Positions 17,185 to 26,694 of a stretch of DNA of 41,829 nucleotides are shown here, in pieces; within the stretch, counting starts at the first letter, position 1, and each line of letters begins with the position of its first letter. A program made the position numbers and the translations under genes. This DNA is from Candidatus Nomurabacteria bacterium (lineage in GTDB: Bacteria > Patescibacteriota > Minisyncoccia > Phycocordibacterales > UBA9973). The stretch is from contig JARIGS010000016.1 of NCBI GenBank assembly GCA_029288725.1, forward strand, positions 1 through 41,829, written 5' to 3'. The notes beneath the pieces are model-generated. The model did not search any database and had not been told where the DNA came from. It worked only from the letters and a program-made list of their open reading frames with translations.

Positions 17185-18180
17185 ATGTCCAATTTGTATA
17201 GCAACTCAATTTTCTTTATCGAGGTCGAAAAGATTGTTCCCAATCCCTATCAGCCCCGTCGTGAGTTCGAGCCAGGTCCACTGAAAGACCTCTCGGATTC
17301 CATTCGTCAGTATGGCATTCTCCAGCCGCTGACCGTCTCACGCGTTGAACGCGAGACCCCTGATGGTGGACTGATCACCGAATACGAATTAATTGCCGGT
17401 GAGCGTCGCTTGCGCGCCTCCAAACTTGCTGGATTGCGTGAAGTGCCTGCGATCATTCGTGTTGGTGATGATTCAATGATGAAATTGGAATTGGCAATCA
17501 TCGAAAACCTCCAGCGTGAGGACCTCAATGCTGTTGAGCGCGCTCGCGCCTTTGCGCGATTGGTGGAGGAATTCAAATTCACTCATACCCAGATCGGTCA
17601 GAAGGTAGGGAAGAGTCGTGAATACGTTTCCAACACTGTTCGCTTACTTGCATTGCCTCAGGATATTCTTGACGCGCTTTCAAATGGCAAAATCAATGAA
17701 GGTCACACCCGTCCGTTGCTGATGCTTTCCAACCGTCCTGAAGAACAGGCAACGCTGTTCAAGGAAATTCAATTCCGTAAAATCACCGTTCGTGAGGCGG
17801 AGCGCATTGCTCGCCGTATCGCCGTTGAAAAGGTGCGCAAGCAAAATCTCATCCCTAATGCCGAACTGATGCAGATTGAACATCAGCTTCAGGAAAGCCT
17901 CGGCACTCGCGTTCATATCGAGCCAAAGGAAGCGGGCGGCAAGATTACCATCGACTATTTCTCCAATGAGGACCTCGACCTTATTTTGGGTGTGCTTAGC
18001 AAGACGAAGGAAGTTGCTGCGCCTGTAGCGGTCTCAGTACAAGAAGAAACAATCTTCGAGCCATCTCCAGAATCAGAAAAAGAAGCTATTACAGAGCTAG
18101 ATGATCGAAATATCGAAGAAGTGCAAAAGAGTGAAGAAGAAGTGGACGATCTCTACAACCTCAAGAATTTTTCCTTGTAG
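17185..18180 (+). CDS. parB: ParB/RepB/Spo0J-family partition protein
   Basis: VEKIVPNPYQPRREF; LSDSIRQYGILQPLTVSR; ELIAGERRLRASKLAG; AIIENLQREDLNAVERARAF; VGKSREYVSNTVRLL; start moved to ATG 17185 because the 17050 start lies in tRNA-Leu. Confidence 0.92.
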   Translation: MSNLYSNSIFFIEVEKIVPNPYQPRREFEPGPLKDLSDSIRQYGILQPLTVSRVERETPDGGLITEYELIAGERRLRASKLAGLREVPAIIRVGDDSMMKLELAIIENLQREDLNAVERARAFARLVEEFKFTHTQIGQKVGKSREYVSNTVRLLALPQDILDALSNGKINEGHTRPLLMLSNRPEEQATLFKEIQFRKITVREAERIARRIAVEKVRKQNLIPNAELMQIEHQLQESLGTRVHIEPKEAGGKITIDYFSNEDLDLILGVLSKTKEVAAPVAVSVQEETIFEPSPESEKEAITELDDRNIEEVQKSEEEVDDLYNLKNFSL

Positions 18181-19635
18181 TTATTCCTTAACTAGGAATT
18201 TCTGGAGCAATCCTCCGTGCTCAGTGACATAGGCGCGGATTTTGCGGCGGGCCATGGTGGTCTTGGCATAGTCCAGCCATTTGTTGGAAGGCTTGGCATT
18301 CTTACTGGTGATGATTTCGACGATGTCGCCATTTTGAAGCTTGGCACCAAGCGGTACCATCTTGCCGTTCACGCGGGCAGAGCTGGTACTGTTGCCGACA
18401 ACGGAGTGAATGGCATATGAGAAATCAATCGGACTGGCATCTTCCGGTAGGTCGATCACGTCACCCTTTGGCGTGAAGACGAAGATGCGGTTCTTGAACA
18501 GGTCATGATTGAGCTGTTCTAGGAAACGACTGGGGTTTTTTACGACGCCTTGCAATTCACGCAATTCATCCAGCCATCCTAGTTTTTTGCTTGCTGGCAC
18601 AGCGTTCTTATTTTCTTTGTACAAAAAGTGCGATGCCACACCCATTTCCGCCTCATTGTTCATTGCATAGGTACGGATTTGGATTTCCACAATACCGTAT
18701 TCCGTTACGACCGTAGTGTGAATGGACTGATAACCGTTTGGCTTCGGCAATGCGATGTAGTCCTTGATACGGCCAGGAATCGGCTTCCATAGCATGTGCA
18801 CCAAGCCCAAGACCTGATAGCAGTCTGCAACCGTTTCCACCTGCACGCGCAATGCCACGATGTCATAGATGCGATCAATATCCATTTGGTATTTCAATAA
18901 TTTGCGATACAGACTGAAGAGATGCTTCACACGGGAATCGACGGCCGGATTTTTGATTGAAAATTCCGTGAGGGTTTTTTGGATACTAGTATGAACTTCC
19001 TGAATGGTCTTCTGGGCTTCCGGCATGCGGCGATCATAGAGCTGTTTGGTCTGGGCGTATTCCTTTGGATAGGCAAACGGGAAGGCATAGTCCTCAAGCA
19101 TGCCCTTGAGCTTTCCCATACCGAGACGACCGGCCAATGCTGCATGAACGGCAATAGTTTCAACGGCAATGCGAACCTGTTTGTCAGGACGGACGTGTTT
19201 CAAGGTCTGAATATTGTGCAGGCGGTCGGCAAGCTTGATGATGAGCACGCGCAGGTCCTCTGACATCGCCACGAAGAACTTGCGCATACTTTCGACATGG
19301 CGTTCCTGGCCCTGGTATTTCAGTTTGCCGAGCTTGGTCACGCCTTTGACCAAGAATAGAATATTTTCACCAAACTGCTCGCGGATTTCTTCCTCGGTGG
19401 CATCCGTGTCTTCCAGGGTGTCATGCAACAGTCCACCAACGATAGTTTCAACATCCATACCCAGTGAGGCACAGTTTTTACCGACTGCAAAAACGTGCAC
19501 GAAATACGGTTCACCGCTATTGCGTTTCTGAGTCTCGTGCTTTGATCGGGCAAAGTCATACGCCCGCTGGATAAGCCCGCGTTGTTCTTCGCTCAGTGGA
19601 TAAGTTATAAGTGCAAACAATTCATCGATTTCCAT
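18181..19635 (-). CDS. RelA/SpoT-family bifunctional (p)ppGpp synthetase/hydrolase
   Basis: HD domain LLHDTLEDTD and KLADRLHNIQTL; synthetase KDYIALPKPNGYQSIHTTVV; TGS domain VFTPKGDVIDLPEDASPIDFSYAIHS. Confidence 0.93.
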   Translation of the reverse strand: MEIDELFALITYPLSEEQRGLIQRAYDFARSKHETQKRNSGEPYFVHVFAVGKNCASLGMDVETIVGGLLHDTLEDTDATEEEIREQFGENILFLVKGVTKLGKLKYQGQERHVESMRKFFVAMSEDLRVLIIKLADRLHNIQTLKHVRPDKQVRIAVETIAVHAALAGRLGMGKLKGMLEDYAFPFAYPKEYAQTKQLYDRRMPEAQKTIQEVHTSIQKTLTEFSIKNPAVDSRVKHLFSLYRKLLKYQMDIDRIYDIVALRVQVETVADCYQVLGLVHMLWKPIPGRIKDYIALPKPNGYQSIHTTVVTEYGIVEIQIRTYAMNNEAEMGVASHFLYKENKNAVPASKKLGWLDELRELQGVVKNPSRFLEQLNHDLFKNRIFVFTPKGDVIDLPEDASPIDFSYAIHSVVGNSTSSARVNGKMVPLGAKLQNGDIVEIITSKNAKPSNKWLDYAKTTMARRKIRAYVTEHGGLLQKFLVKE

Positions 19636-19689
19636 AGTGTTCTATTACTATAGCGCACGATAAAAAAACCGCCAATGATGGCGGGCTTT

Positions 19690-21900
19690 TTATTTTGTAT
19701 CAACCTTCACTTTCTTTTGAAATCCTCGCGGTTTCTTTTCCTGTGCCAGAAGTTCTTGAGCCTGTGCAAGGGTAATGTCATAGACATTCAATGGTGGTTT
19801 GATGGAACGGAAGTTGCCGTCACACGCAACGTAGGGACCGAAGCGGCCGTTGTTTGCGGTGATGTCAGCACCGGTCTTTGGATCCTGTCCAAGAGTGCGG
19901 GGAATGGAAAGGTATTTCGTTGCCATAGCGACGGTGACGGTCGTTGGATCAACTTCTTTGGGGATGCTTGCCATGCGGGGCTTCACCTGTTTCTTGCCCT
20001 TGATCTTTGGCGGCATTTCACCAAGCTGGACATACGGGCCGAAGCGTCCAATCATGGTGAATATTGGTAGGCCGCTTTCGGGATCGATACCGATCGGTTC
20101 ATCCTTCTTGATTTCCAATCCATCGATCGTTAATGCGCCGTCACATTCAGGATAGCGATCGCAGGAGAGGAACTTGCCGCCACGGCCCAGCTTCACAATC
20201 ATGCCACTGCCGCACTTTGGACATTTGTACTTGTCATCAGCTTTTTCAAGAATAGTAGCCTTATCAAGCTTTTGCTTTTCTTTCACCTCCTTGAGAAATG
20301 GGGTGTAAAATTCGGATAATACTTTCTTGTATTTTAATTCGCCATTGGCAATCTCATCCAGTTTGTCTTCCATTTCGGCGGTGAAAGTATCGCTGATATA
20401 GTGCATAAAGTTCTGTTCGAGGAAACTTGAAACCACCTCGCCGGTATCAGTCGGCTTCAATGAGCGTCCAACTTTTTCTACATAGCCACGGTCTTCAATG
20501 GTTTTCATGATGGAGGCATAGGTAGAAGGACGGCCAATACCACGGGCTTCCAATTCCTTCACCAATCCAGCTTCGGAATAGCGATTTGGTGGTTCGGTCT
20601 GCTTGGCAATGTCTTCGAGCGAAAGCAGTGTCAGCGGCTCGCCTTTGGTGAGAGCAGGCAGCTCAACGTCCTCACCGCGCGCAGCTTCATCAACGGTGAG
20701 CCAGCCAGGGAAAAGTACTTGACTACCAGTCACGGTGAAATCAGGAATACTGTCAGAAGCAACGTTGCCGACAACGCGAGTCTTCAGTACTTTTGCATCA
20801 GCCATTTGAGAGGCAACGGTGCGTTCCCAGATGAGACGATAGAGCTTTTTTTGTTCCTCGGTCATGCCGAGTGATTCCTTTTCAACATGGGTAGGACGAA
20901 TAGCTTCATGGGCTTCTTGGGCATTTTTTGCCTTAGTTTTGTAAGTCCGTGTTTCCAAATAGTCCTTGCCGAATTTTTTCAGCACTAATGCACTGATACC
21001 TTGGACTGCGATGTCAGACAGGGTGGTTGAGTCGGTACGCATATACGTGATATGGCCGGCTTCATAGAGCTTCTGAGCAACCTGCATGGTGCGGGCCGGA
21101 GAAAATGACAAGCGGGAACTGGCAGCCTGCTGCAAGGTAGAAGTAGTGAACGGTGCCTTAGGAGAGCGTTTCTGCTCGGTTTCCTTGATGTCCTTTACCA
21201 GCCATGCTTCCTTGTTGGCAATGCCGATAATGCGATCAACTTCCTTTTTGTCACGAGGCTCCTCAACACAAGTAAGCACTAGCTCCGCCTTAGAAGCGGT
21301 TTTCACTTTTGCCTGAAGCACCCAGTAATCTTCAGGAATAAATGCCCGGATTTCTCGCTCACGCTCTACTAAGATACGGAGGGCAGGAGACTGGACGCGA
21401 CCAGCAGACAGGCCATAGCGAACCTTTTGCCAGATGATGCCGGAAAGGTCATAGCCAACGAGACGGTCAAGAACGCGGCGGGCTTCCTGGGCCTGGCGAA
21501 GATCAGTATCAATCTTACGAGGATGGTGCAATGCCTCAGTCACGGCTTCCTTGGTGATCTCGTTAAAGGTCACGCGGCTAATTGGCGCCTTGACCTTCTT
21601 GTCTTCCTTCAGCAATGACTCAATGTGCCAGGCAATAGCTTCTCCTTCGCGGTCCGGGTCGGGTGCGAGAATAATCTCCTTGGCTTTTTCTGCCAGGGCC
21701 TGCAGTTCACTTACGACCCTCTCTTTTCCTTTGCTAATTTCATAGTGAGGAATAAAACCGCCCTCGATGTCGATGGCTTTTTTATTTGACTTCGGCAAGT
21801 CGCGAACATGTCCAACGGAAGCGCGTACGGTGTACGCGCCTTCAAGATATTTCTCGATCGTTTTTGCTTTTGATGGTGATTCGACAATTAATAATTTCAT
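19690..21900 (-). CDS. topA: DNA topoisomerase I with C-terminal Zn-finger and TopA repeats
   Basis: MKLLIVESPSKAKTIEKYLEG; DPDREGEAIAWHI; GHITYMRTDSTTLSD; EARGIGRPSTYASIMKTI; CPKCGSGMIVKLGRGGKFLSCDRYPEC. Confidence 0.96.
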   Translation of the reverse strand: MKLLIVESPSKAKTIEKYLEGAYTVRASVGHVRDLPKSNKKAIDIEGGFIPHYEISKGKERVVSELQALAEKAKEIILAPDPDREGEAIAWHIESLLKEDKKVKAPISRVTFNEITKEAVTEALHHPRKIDTDLRQAQEARRVLDRLVGYDLSGIIWQKVRYGLSAGRVQSPALRILVEREREIRAFIPEDYWVLQAKVKTASKAELVLTCVEEPRDKKEVDRIIGIANKEAWLVKDIKETEQKRSPKAPFTTSTLQQAASSRLSFSPARTMQVAQKLYEAGHITYMRTDSTTLSDIAVQGISALVLKKFGKDYLETRTYKTKAKNAQEAHEAIRPTHVEKESLGMTEEQKKLYRLIWERTVASQMADAKVLKTRVVGNVASDSIPDFTVTGSQVLFPGWLTVDEAARGEDVELPALTKGEPLTLLSLEDIAKQTEPPNRYSEAGLVKELEARGIGRPSTYASIMKTIEDRGYVEKVGRSLKPTDTGEVVSSFLEQNFMHYISDTFTAEMEDKLDEIANGELKYKKVLSEFYTPFLKEVKEKQKLDKATILEKADDKYKCPKCGSGMIVKLGRGGKFLSCDRYPECDGALTIDGLEIKKDEPIGIDPESGLPIFTMIGRFGPYVQLGEMPPKIKGKKQVKPRMASIPKEVDPTTVTVAMATKYLSIPRTLGQDPKTGADITANNGRFGPYVACDGNFRSIKPPLNVYDITLAQAQELLAQEKKPRGFQKKVKVDTK

Positions 21901-21962
21901 AATGAGTGTATGCAGTAGTACCATGCATGCAATTATTTAGCAAATAATCGCTATGCTTCATT

Positions 21963-22865
21963 CTATATAATGCGTTCAATTAATCCGTATGTTTCTCGGA
22001 TTGCTCCTTTTATTTCCAGTGTTGAAAAAGCAATGCTGGCGGCAACAATATCAAGCGATAAGGTTTCAACCAATGTTTCCTTGGATTGAGGCATTCGTAG
22101 GGCATTGATGATCAGTTGTTCAGTCTCATTCAATATAATAGAGCCGCCTTCGCTCTGCTGAGCTTCGGCGCCCCAAAGGGGGAGTGTGCCAGGAAGAGTA
22201 AAATGTAATTCCTCAATAATATCGGTGGGGTTGGTAATAGGAATGGCGCCAAGCTTGAGCAGCCAGTTGGCCCCGACCGAAGTGGGGGAAGTGACGGGGC
22301 CGGGGACTGCACCGACGCTCTTATTGTATTCGGTGGCCAGACGGGCAGTGATCAGCGTACCAGATTTTTCCTCCGCCTCTATAATAATAGTCATGCTGGC
22401 AATGCCTGCCTCAAGACGGTTGCGTTGGGGAAACATCCAGGTCATACCACGAATGTCGTGATCGAACTCACTGAGCAATGCGCCGCCGCTTTCCAGAATT
22501 CTTTTGGCTAAGGTGCGATGCTGGCCGGGATAGATCGCGTCTTCGGCTAGGCCTGATCCGGGAAAGGCAATGGTTGGTAGCCCCGCTTCAAGTGCCGCTT
22601 GGTGAGCGATGGCATCAATGCCGATTGCCAAACCGGAAACAATCGTGACGGGGTAGTCCCGCAGTCCCTTGATCAGCATCTCGCAGACTTGCTTGCCGTA
22701 ACTGGAATAGTTTCGTGATCCGACCACCGTGATCAGGGTCGTGCCCACAATGCGATCAAGTGAGCCGCGCATATGCAAGGTCATCGGGGGCTGAGGAATC
22801 TCCTGCAATTGCGGAAAGTGCTCAGCCACTGTAATTGTCTTGATCGGAAAATCTTCCATGACCAC
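21963..22865 (-). CDS. dprA: DNA-processing protein DprA
   Basis: VGSRNYSSYGKQ; IVSGLAIGIDAIAHQAALEAGLPTIAFPGSGL; FPQRNRLEAGIASMTIIIEAEEKSGTLITARLATEYNKSVGAVPG. Confidence 0.94.
   Translation of the reverse strand: MVMEDFPIKTITVAEHFPQLQEIPQPPMTLHMRGSLDRIVGTTLITVVGSRNYSSYGKQVCEMLIKGLRDYPVTIVSGLAIGIDAIAHQAALEAGLPTIAFPGSGLAEDAIYPGQHRTLAKRILESGGALLSEFDHDIRGMTWMFPQRNRLEAGIASMTIIIEAEEKSGTLITARLATEYNKSVGAVPGPVTSPTSVGANWLLKLGAIPITNPTDIIEELHFTLPGTLPLWGAEAQQSEGGSIILNETEQLIINALRMPQSKETLVETLSLDIVAASIAFSTLEIKGAIRETYGLIERII
22145..22182. repeat. GC-rich palindromic element inside dprA
   Basis: cgcc-ttc-gctc-tgct-gagc-ttc-ggcg followed by cccc-aaa-ggggg; codes for PLWGAEAQQSEGG in dprA frame. Confidence 0.65.
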
Positions 22866-22945
22866 AGTATTGCATAATGGGTATCAAGAATATTTAAAGT
22901 TCACCTTAAGATTTTCTTTATCACCAAATTGCTACACTGCTGCCT

Positions 22946-23290
22946 ATGCCAGAAAAAGAAGATTTTGAAGAGATAAAACTGAATGCAGAAAATAATTACA
23001 AGAGTGTTGTTGAAGTATATTGTCCCTATTTTAAGGAAAAAATAGTTTTTAATTCAGAAGGTTTGGAACATTTAAAATTTAAACGTCATGAAAAGCCACG
23101 ATCGGAACAAGAACAACACATGCGATTCAAATTACTCGGCTTAGCTCCCGAGGTAATACGATCATCGCACACATTGCAGGGCTTGCGAGAAATAAGAAAA
23201 TTTGAACGCATGCGTAATATTCCGTTTTGGAGAATTAGTAAAAAAACTGGTACACGGTTATTTTTTGAAGGAAATCCTGATGAAGATTAG
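22946..23290 (+). CDS. hypothetical protein of a CPR-type family, apparently internally shortened
   Basis: VYCPYFKEKIVFNSEGLEHLKFKRHEKPRSEQEQHMRFKLLGLAPEVIRSSHTLQGLRE...IPFWRISKKTGTR. Confidence 0.65.
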   Translation: MPEKEDFEEIKLNAENNYKSVVEVYCPYFKEKIVFNSEGLEHLKFKRHEKPRSEQEQHMRFKLLGLAPEVIRSSHTLQGLREIRKFERMRNIPFWRISKKTGTRLFFEGNPDED

Positions 23291-23296
23291 GATATA

Positions 23297-23327
23297 AAAA
23301 ATCCCTCGTACGAGGGATTTTTTATTA
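23297..23327 (+). terminator. Rho-independent terminator
   Basis: aaaaaatccctcgtacgagggatttttta. Confidence 0.9.
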
Positions 23328-23436
23328 GGTGTTTGGCTACAGTATATAAACCGTGAGGGAGCGAACTCCCCAAACACCTTGGTACATACTAGCATAAGTT
23401 TAAAAAATCCTCAAAATACGCTATAGTAGAGCTACT

Positions 23437-24705
23437 ATGCTCGATATTAAATTCATTAAGGAAAATCCGGACATTATCAAGGAAGCAGTGCAGAAGAAAA
23501 ACGTGTCGCTGGATGTTGACTTGCTGTTGGCAGTAGAAGAAAAGCGCCGTGAGGCATTGGCGACATTTGAATCATTGCGCACCGAACAGCATGCATTGTC
23601 CGACAAGATTCCTCAGACCGCTGACGCGACTGAGCGTGCCCAGCTGATCGAAAGCCTGAAGCCGTTGAAGGAAAAAGTCCAGGAGGCCGAAGAGCATGTC
23701 CGCACGGTCATGAAGGAATGGCAGGGGCTGATGATTCAGGTGCCGAACATTCCCGACATGTCTGCGCCGATTGGCCCTGACGAAACGTTCAGCGTTGTGC
23801 AAAAGACCTGGGGAGAGAAGCCGGTCTTCTCATTTGAACCAAAGGATCACATCGACATCATGCTTGGACTCGACATCGTCGACTTCGAGCGCGGCGTGAA
23901 AGTTCATGGTTTTCGTGGATATTATTTGAAAGGTGATGGCGTGAAGCTGTGCTTTGCCATTTGGAATTACGCTATGGATTTCTGGACCAAGCGGGGATTC
24001 AATCCGGTCATGCCACCGATGATTACCAAGCGCGAGCCATTGATGGGCTGTGGCTTCATTCCTCAGGGCGAGGCTGACATTTACAAGAATCAGGACGATA
24101 CCTATCTCGTCGGTACTTCCGAAGTGGGGCTGATGGGCATGTACATGGATGAAGTCCTTCCAAAGGAACAATTGCCGATCAAGATGCTTGGCTTTTCACC
24201 GTGCTATCGCTTGGAAGCGGGCAGCTATAACAAGGATGTGAAAGGGCTTATTCGTGTCCATGAATTTTACAAGCTTGAGCAGGTAGTGTTGTGTGAAGCC
24301 TCTCACGAGGAAAGCGTGCAATGGCATGAGACCATGAACGAAAGCACGGAACAGTTCATCGAATCACTGGGTATTCCGTATCACACCCTCAATGCCTCAA
24401 CGGGTGACATGGGACTGGGCAAGGTCAAGATGTATGACATCGAGCTGTGGGTACCAAAGGAAGAAACCTATCGCGAGATTTCCTCAGCATCATATTTCCA
24501 TGATTTCCAAACCCGCCGTCTCGGTATTCGCTACAAGGACGCTGAAGGGAAGTTACGCTATGCTCACTCACTGAACTGTACTGCTATTCCGACACCGCGT
24601 ATTCTGGTCTCATTGGTAGAAAACTTCCAGGAAGCCGATGGCACTATCCGCATTCCCGAAGTGTTGCGTCCTTACATGAACAATCAGGAATACATCGGCA
24701 AGTAG
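23437..24705 (+). CDS. serS: serine--tRNA ligase
   Basis: MLDIKFIKENPDIIKEAVQKK coiled-coil arm; VGTSEVGLMGMYMDEVLP; CYRLEAGSYNKDVKGLIRVHEFYKLEQVVLC; SLNCTAIPTPRILVSLVENFQ. Confidence 0.95.
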   Translation: MLDIKFIKENPDIIKEAVQKKNVSLDVDLLLAVEEKRREALATFESLRTEQHALSDKIPQTADATERAQLIESLKPLKEKVQEAEEHVRTVMKEWQGLMIQVPNIPDMSAPIGPDETFSVVQKTWGEKPVFSFEPKDHIDIMLGLDIVDFERGVKVHGFRGYYLKGDGVKLCFAIWNYAMDFWTKRGFNPVMPPMITKREPLMGCGFIPQGEADIYKNQDDTYLVGTSEVGLMGMYMDEVLPKEQLPIKMLGFSPCYRLEAGSYNKDVKGLIRVHEFYKLEQVVLCEASHEESVQWHETMNESTEQFIESLGIPYHTLNASTGDMGLGKVKMYDIELWVPKEETYREISSASYFHDFQTRRLGIRYKDAEGKLRYAHSLNCTAIPTPRILVSLVENFQEADGTIRIPEVLRPYMNNQEYIGK

Positions 24706-24706
24706 T

Positions 24707-25564
24707 ATGTATGAACGGACCTATCACAAAACGGTTTTAAAACAGGAAGAAAAAGACGTCGACAAAAAAAACAGTCGGGGCAAAGCAGGCGCCCTACGCG
24801 AATGGAATTGGAAACTGATCATTGGCATTGTTAGTGCGGTGATCCTTCTTGTCGGAAGCGTGCTGCTCATTCGTGCGCCGCGTCTGCAGGTCCGGACTAT
24901 TGAAGTGAATGGTGCACATGTTGCTGATCCAGGGGATATTACAGAATTTGTGAACAGTCAGTTACAGGGAAATAAGCTCTTCATCTTACCCCGTAGCAGT
25001 ATTTTTCTTGCTCCTGAGCATGCTATAGAAAAAGCCCTTAAGGCGCAGTTTCCACGTTTGCAAACAGTGGAAGTTGATCGCAAGAATTTCTCCACCCTCA
25101 GCATCAATGTCACAGAATTCCAGGGCATGTACTTGTGGTGCACCGCTGATGCTGATTGTTACTTTATGGATCAGAATGGTATTGCCTTTGCCACTGCACC
25201 GTATTTCTCGGGTACTGCCTATCCGAAGATTTTTAATGGTACCGCTAGCACATTGCCATTTCAGGCGGTAACTGCTGATCAGCTCACGATGGTATCGCTG
25301 TTGCTGTCTCGTTTGCCAAGCCTTGGCATTGATCCAGCGGAATTTCACTTTGTTAGCGATCATGAGCTTGATGTCGATTTCAATCACGACGGTCATCAAG
25401 CCCAGCTCATATTTGATCCGACCAGCAATACTGCTGATGCACTGCAGGTGCTCTTTACCGGTTTGCGCACCAATCCGTTGGCGGGAAAGTTTCGTGATGC
25501 ATCACAAGTCCTGCAATATATCGATTTGCGTTTTTCTAACAGGATAGTATATAAGTTCCAATAG
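24707..25564 (+). CDS. ftsQ: FtsQ/DivIB-like POTRA-domain cell division protein
   Basis: Basic N-terminus, one TM helix, LQVRTIEVNGAHVADPGDITEFVNSQLQGNKLFILPRSSI POTRA pattern. Confidence 0.72.
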   Translation: MYERTYHKTVLKQEEKDVDKKNSRGKAGALREWNWKLIIGIVSAVILLVGSVLLIRAPRLQVRTIEVNGAHVADPGDITEFVNSQLQGNKLFILPRSSIFLAPEHAIEKALKAQFPRLQTVEVDRKNFSTLSINVTEFQGMYLWCTADADCYFMDQNGIAFATAPYFSGTAYPKIFNGTASTLPFQAVTADQLTMVSLLLSRLPSLGIDPAEFHFVSDHELDVDFNHDGHQAQLIFDPTSNTADALQVLFTGLRTNPLAGKFRDASQVLQYIDLRFSNRIVYKFQ

Positions 25565-25565
25565 T

Positions 25566-26690
25566 ATGCATTTCTGGCAGACCCTACGGGAAAAAAGGAA
25601 AGTAAATGGTGCGCCATTCTTTTGTGTGGCACCGATGGCTGACGTGACTGATCCGGCATTTCGTCGGCTCATTGCCACGTATGGCAAACCCGCCTCGACT
25701 CGGGGCGACTCGTCGACGCGAGGCGGGCCGGACGTAATGTGGACCGAGTTCGTCTCGGCCAATGGTCTAATGAGTGCGGGCAGGGAAGTGTTGCAGCGTG
25801 ATTTGGTCTATGCCGAAATGGAACGACCGATTGTGGCGCAGCTCTTTTCTTCTGATCCGGAAAAAATGGAACAGGCTGCGCGATTGTGTGCAGAGCTTGG
25901 CTTCGACGGTATTGATATCAATATGGGCTGTCCTGATAAGACGATTGAAAAGCAGGGAGCAGGAGCGGGCATGATTAAGACACCAGAGGTTGCAGTAGCA
26001 ATCATTGCAGCGGCAAAGCGTGGGGCAGGAACTATCCCGGTATCGGTAAAGACCCGTGTTGGCTACAATGTTGCTGATATTGATAATTGGATTGCATTAC
26101 TCTTGCAACAGGATATTGCGGCTCTGACGGTCCACGCCCGTACACGCAAGGAATTATCAAAAGTGCCGGCTCATTGGGGCTACATCAAGCAAGTGGTGGC
26201 ATTGCGTGACAAGCTTGCACCGCAGACAGTCATTATTGGAAACGGTGACGTAACCAGTCTGGCAGACGGTGCTGCAAAAGCAGCGGCAAGTGGCTGTGAT
26301 GGCGTGATGGTAGGTCGTGCACTGTTTGGTAACCCCTGGTTCTTTGATGCGTCACGTCAAATTACTGCAACACTACCGAAAAAATCATTGCTGCAAAAAG
26401 TTCCCTTCATTGGAAAGTATATTGAGACCAAGCGTTCTGCTGCCCAGTCCGTATCGCGACCGATTACAGTGCAGGAACGATTGCAGGTCATGGTGGAGCA
26501 TACGAAACTGTTTGAGCAATTGCTCGGTGACGTCAAAAGTTTTTCCATTATGAAGAAGCACTATAAGGCCTACTGTACCGGCTTTGCCGGCGCCAAGGAA
26601 TTGCGCATGCAGCTGATGGACGAGGCAAAAAATGCCGCTGATGTGGAACAGATAACGAGGCAGTTTTTAGATAATTTTCTGCTACAATAG
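25566..26690 (+). CDS. dus: tRNA-dihydrouridine synthase
   Basis: CVAPMADVTDPAFRRLI; GFDGIDINMGCPDKTIEKQGAGAGMI; PVSVKTRVGY; ALTVHARTRKELSKVPAHW; GCDGVMVGRALFGNPWFF. Confidence 0.95.
   Translation: MHFWQTLREKRKVNGAPFFCVAPMADVTDPAFRRLIATYGKPASTRGDSSTRGGPDVMWTEFVSANGLMSAGREVLQRDLVYAEMERPIVAQLFSSDPEKMEQAARLCAELGFDGIDINMGCPDKTIEKQGAGAGMIKTPEVAVAIIAAAKRGAGTIPVSVKTRVGYNVADIDNWIALLLQQDIAALTVHARTRKELSKVPAHWGYIKQVVALRDKLAPQTVIIGNGDVTSLADGAAKAAASGCDGVMVGRALFGNPWFFDASRQITATLPKKSLLQKVPFIGKYIETKRSAAQSVSRPITVQERLQVMVEHTKLFEQLLGDVKSFSIMKKHYKAYCTGFAGAKELRMQLMDEAKNAADVEQITRQFLDNFLLQ
25689..25727. repeat. GC-rich palindromic element inside dus
   Basis: cccgcctcg (25689-25697) / cgaggcggg (25719-25727), 39 nt total, in frame. 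Confidence 0.8.
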
Positions 26691-26694
26691 AGCC

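Noticed and set aside
16943-17284. 113-aa + ORF and the 17050 N-terminal extension of parB
   Set aside because: Both run through tRNA-Leu; parB most likely starts at 17185.
19675-20070. 131-aa + ORF antisense to topA
   Set aside because: Shadow ORF; topA frame is unambiguous.
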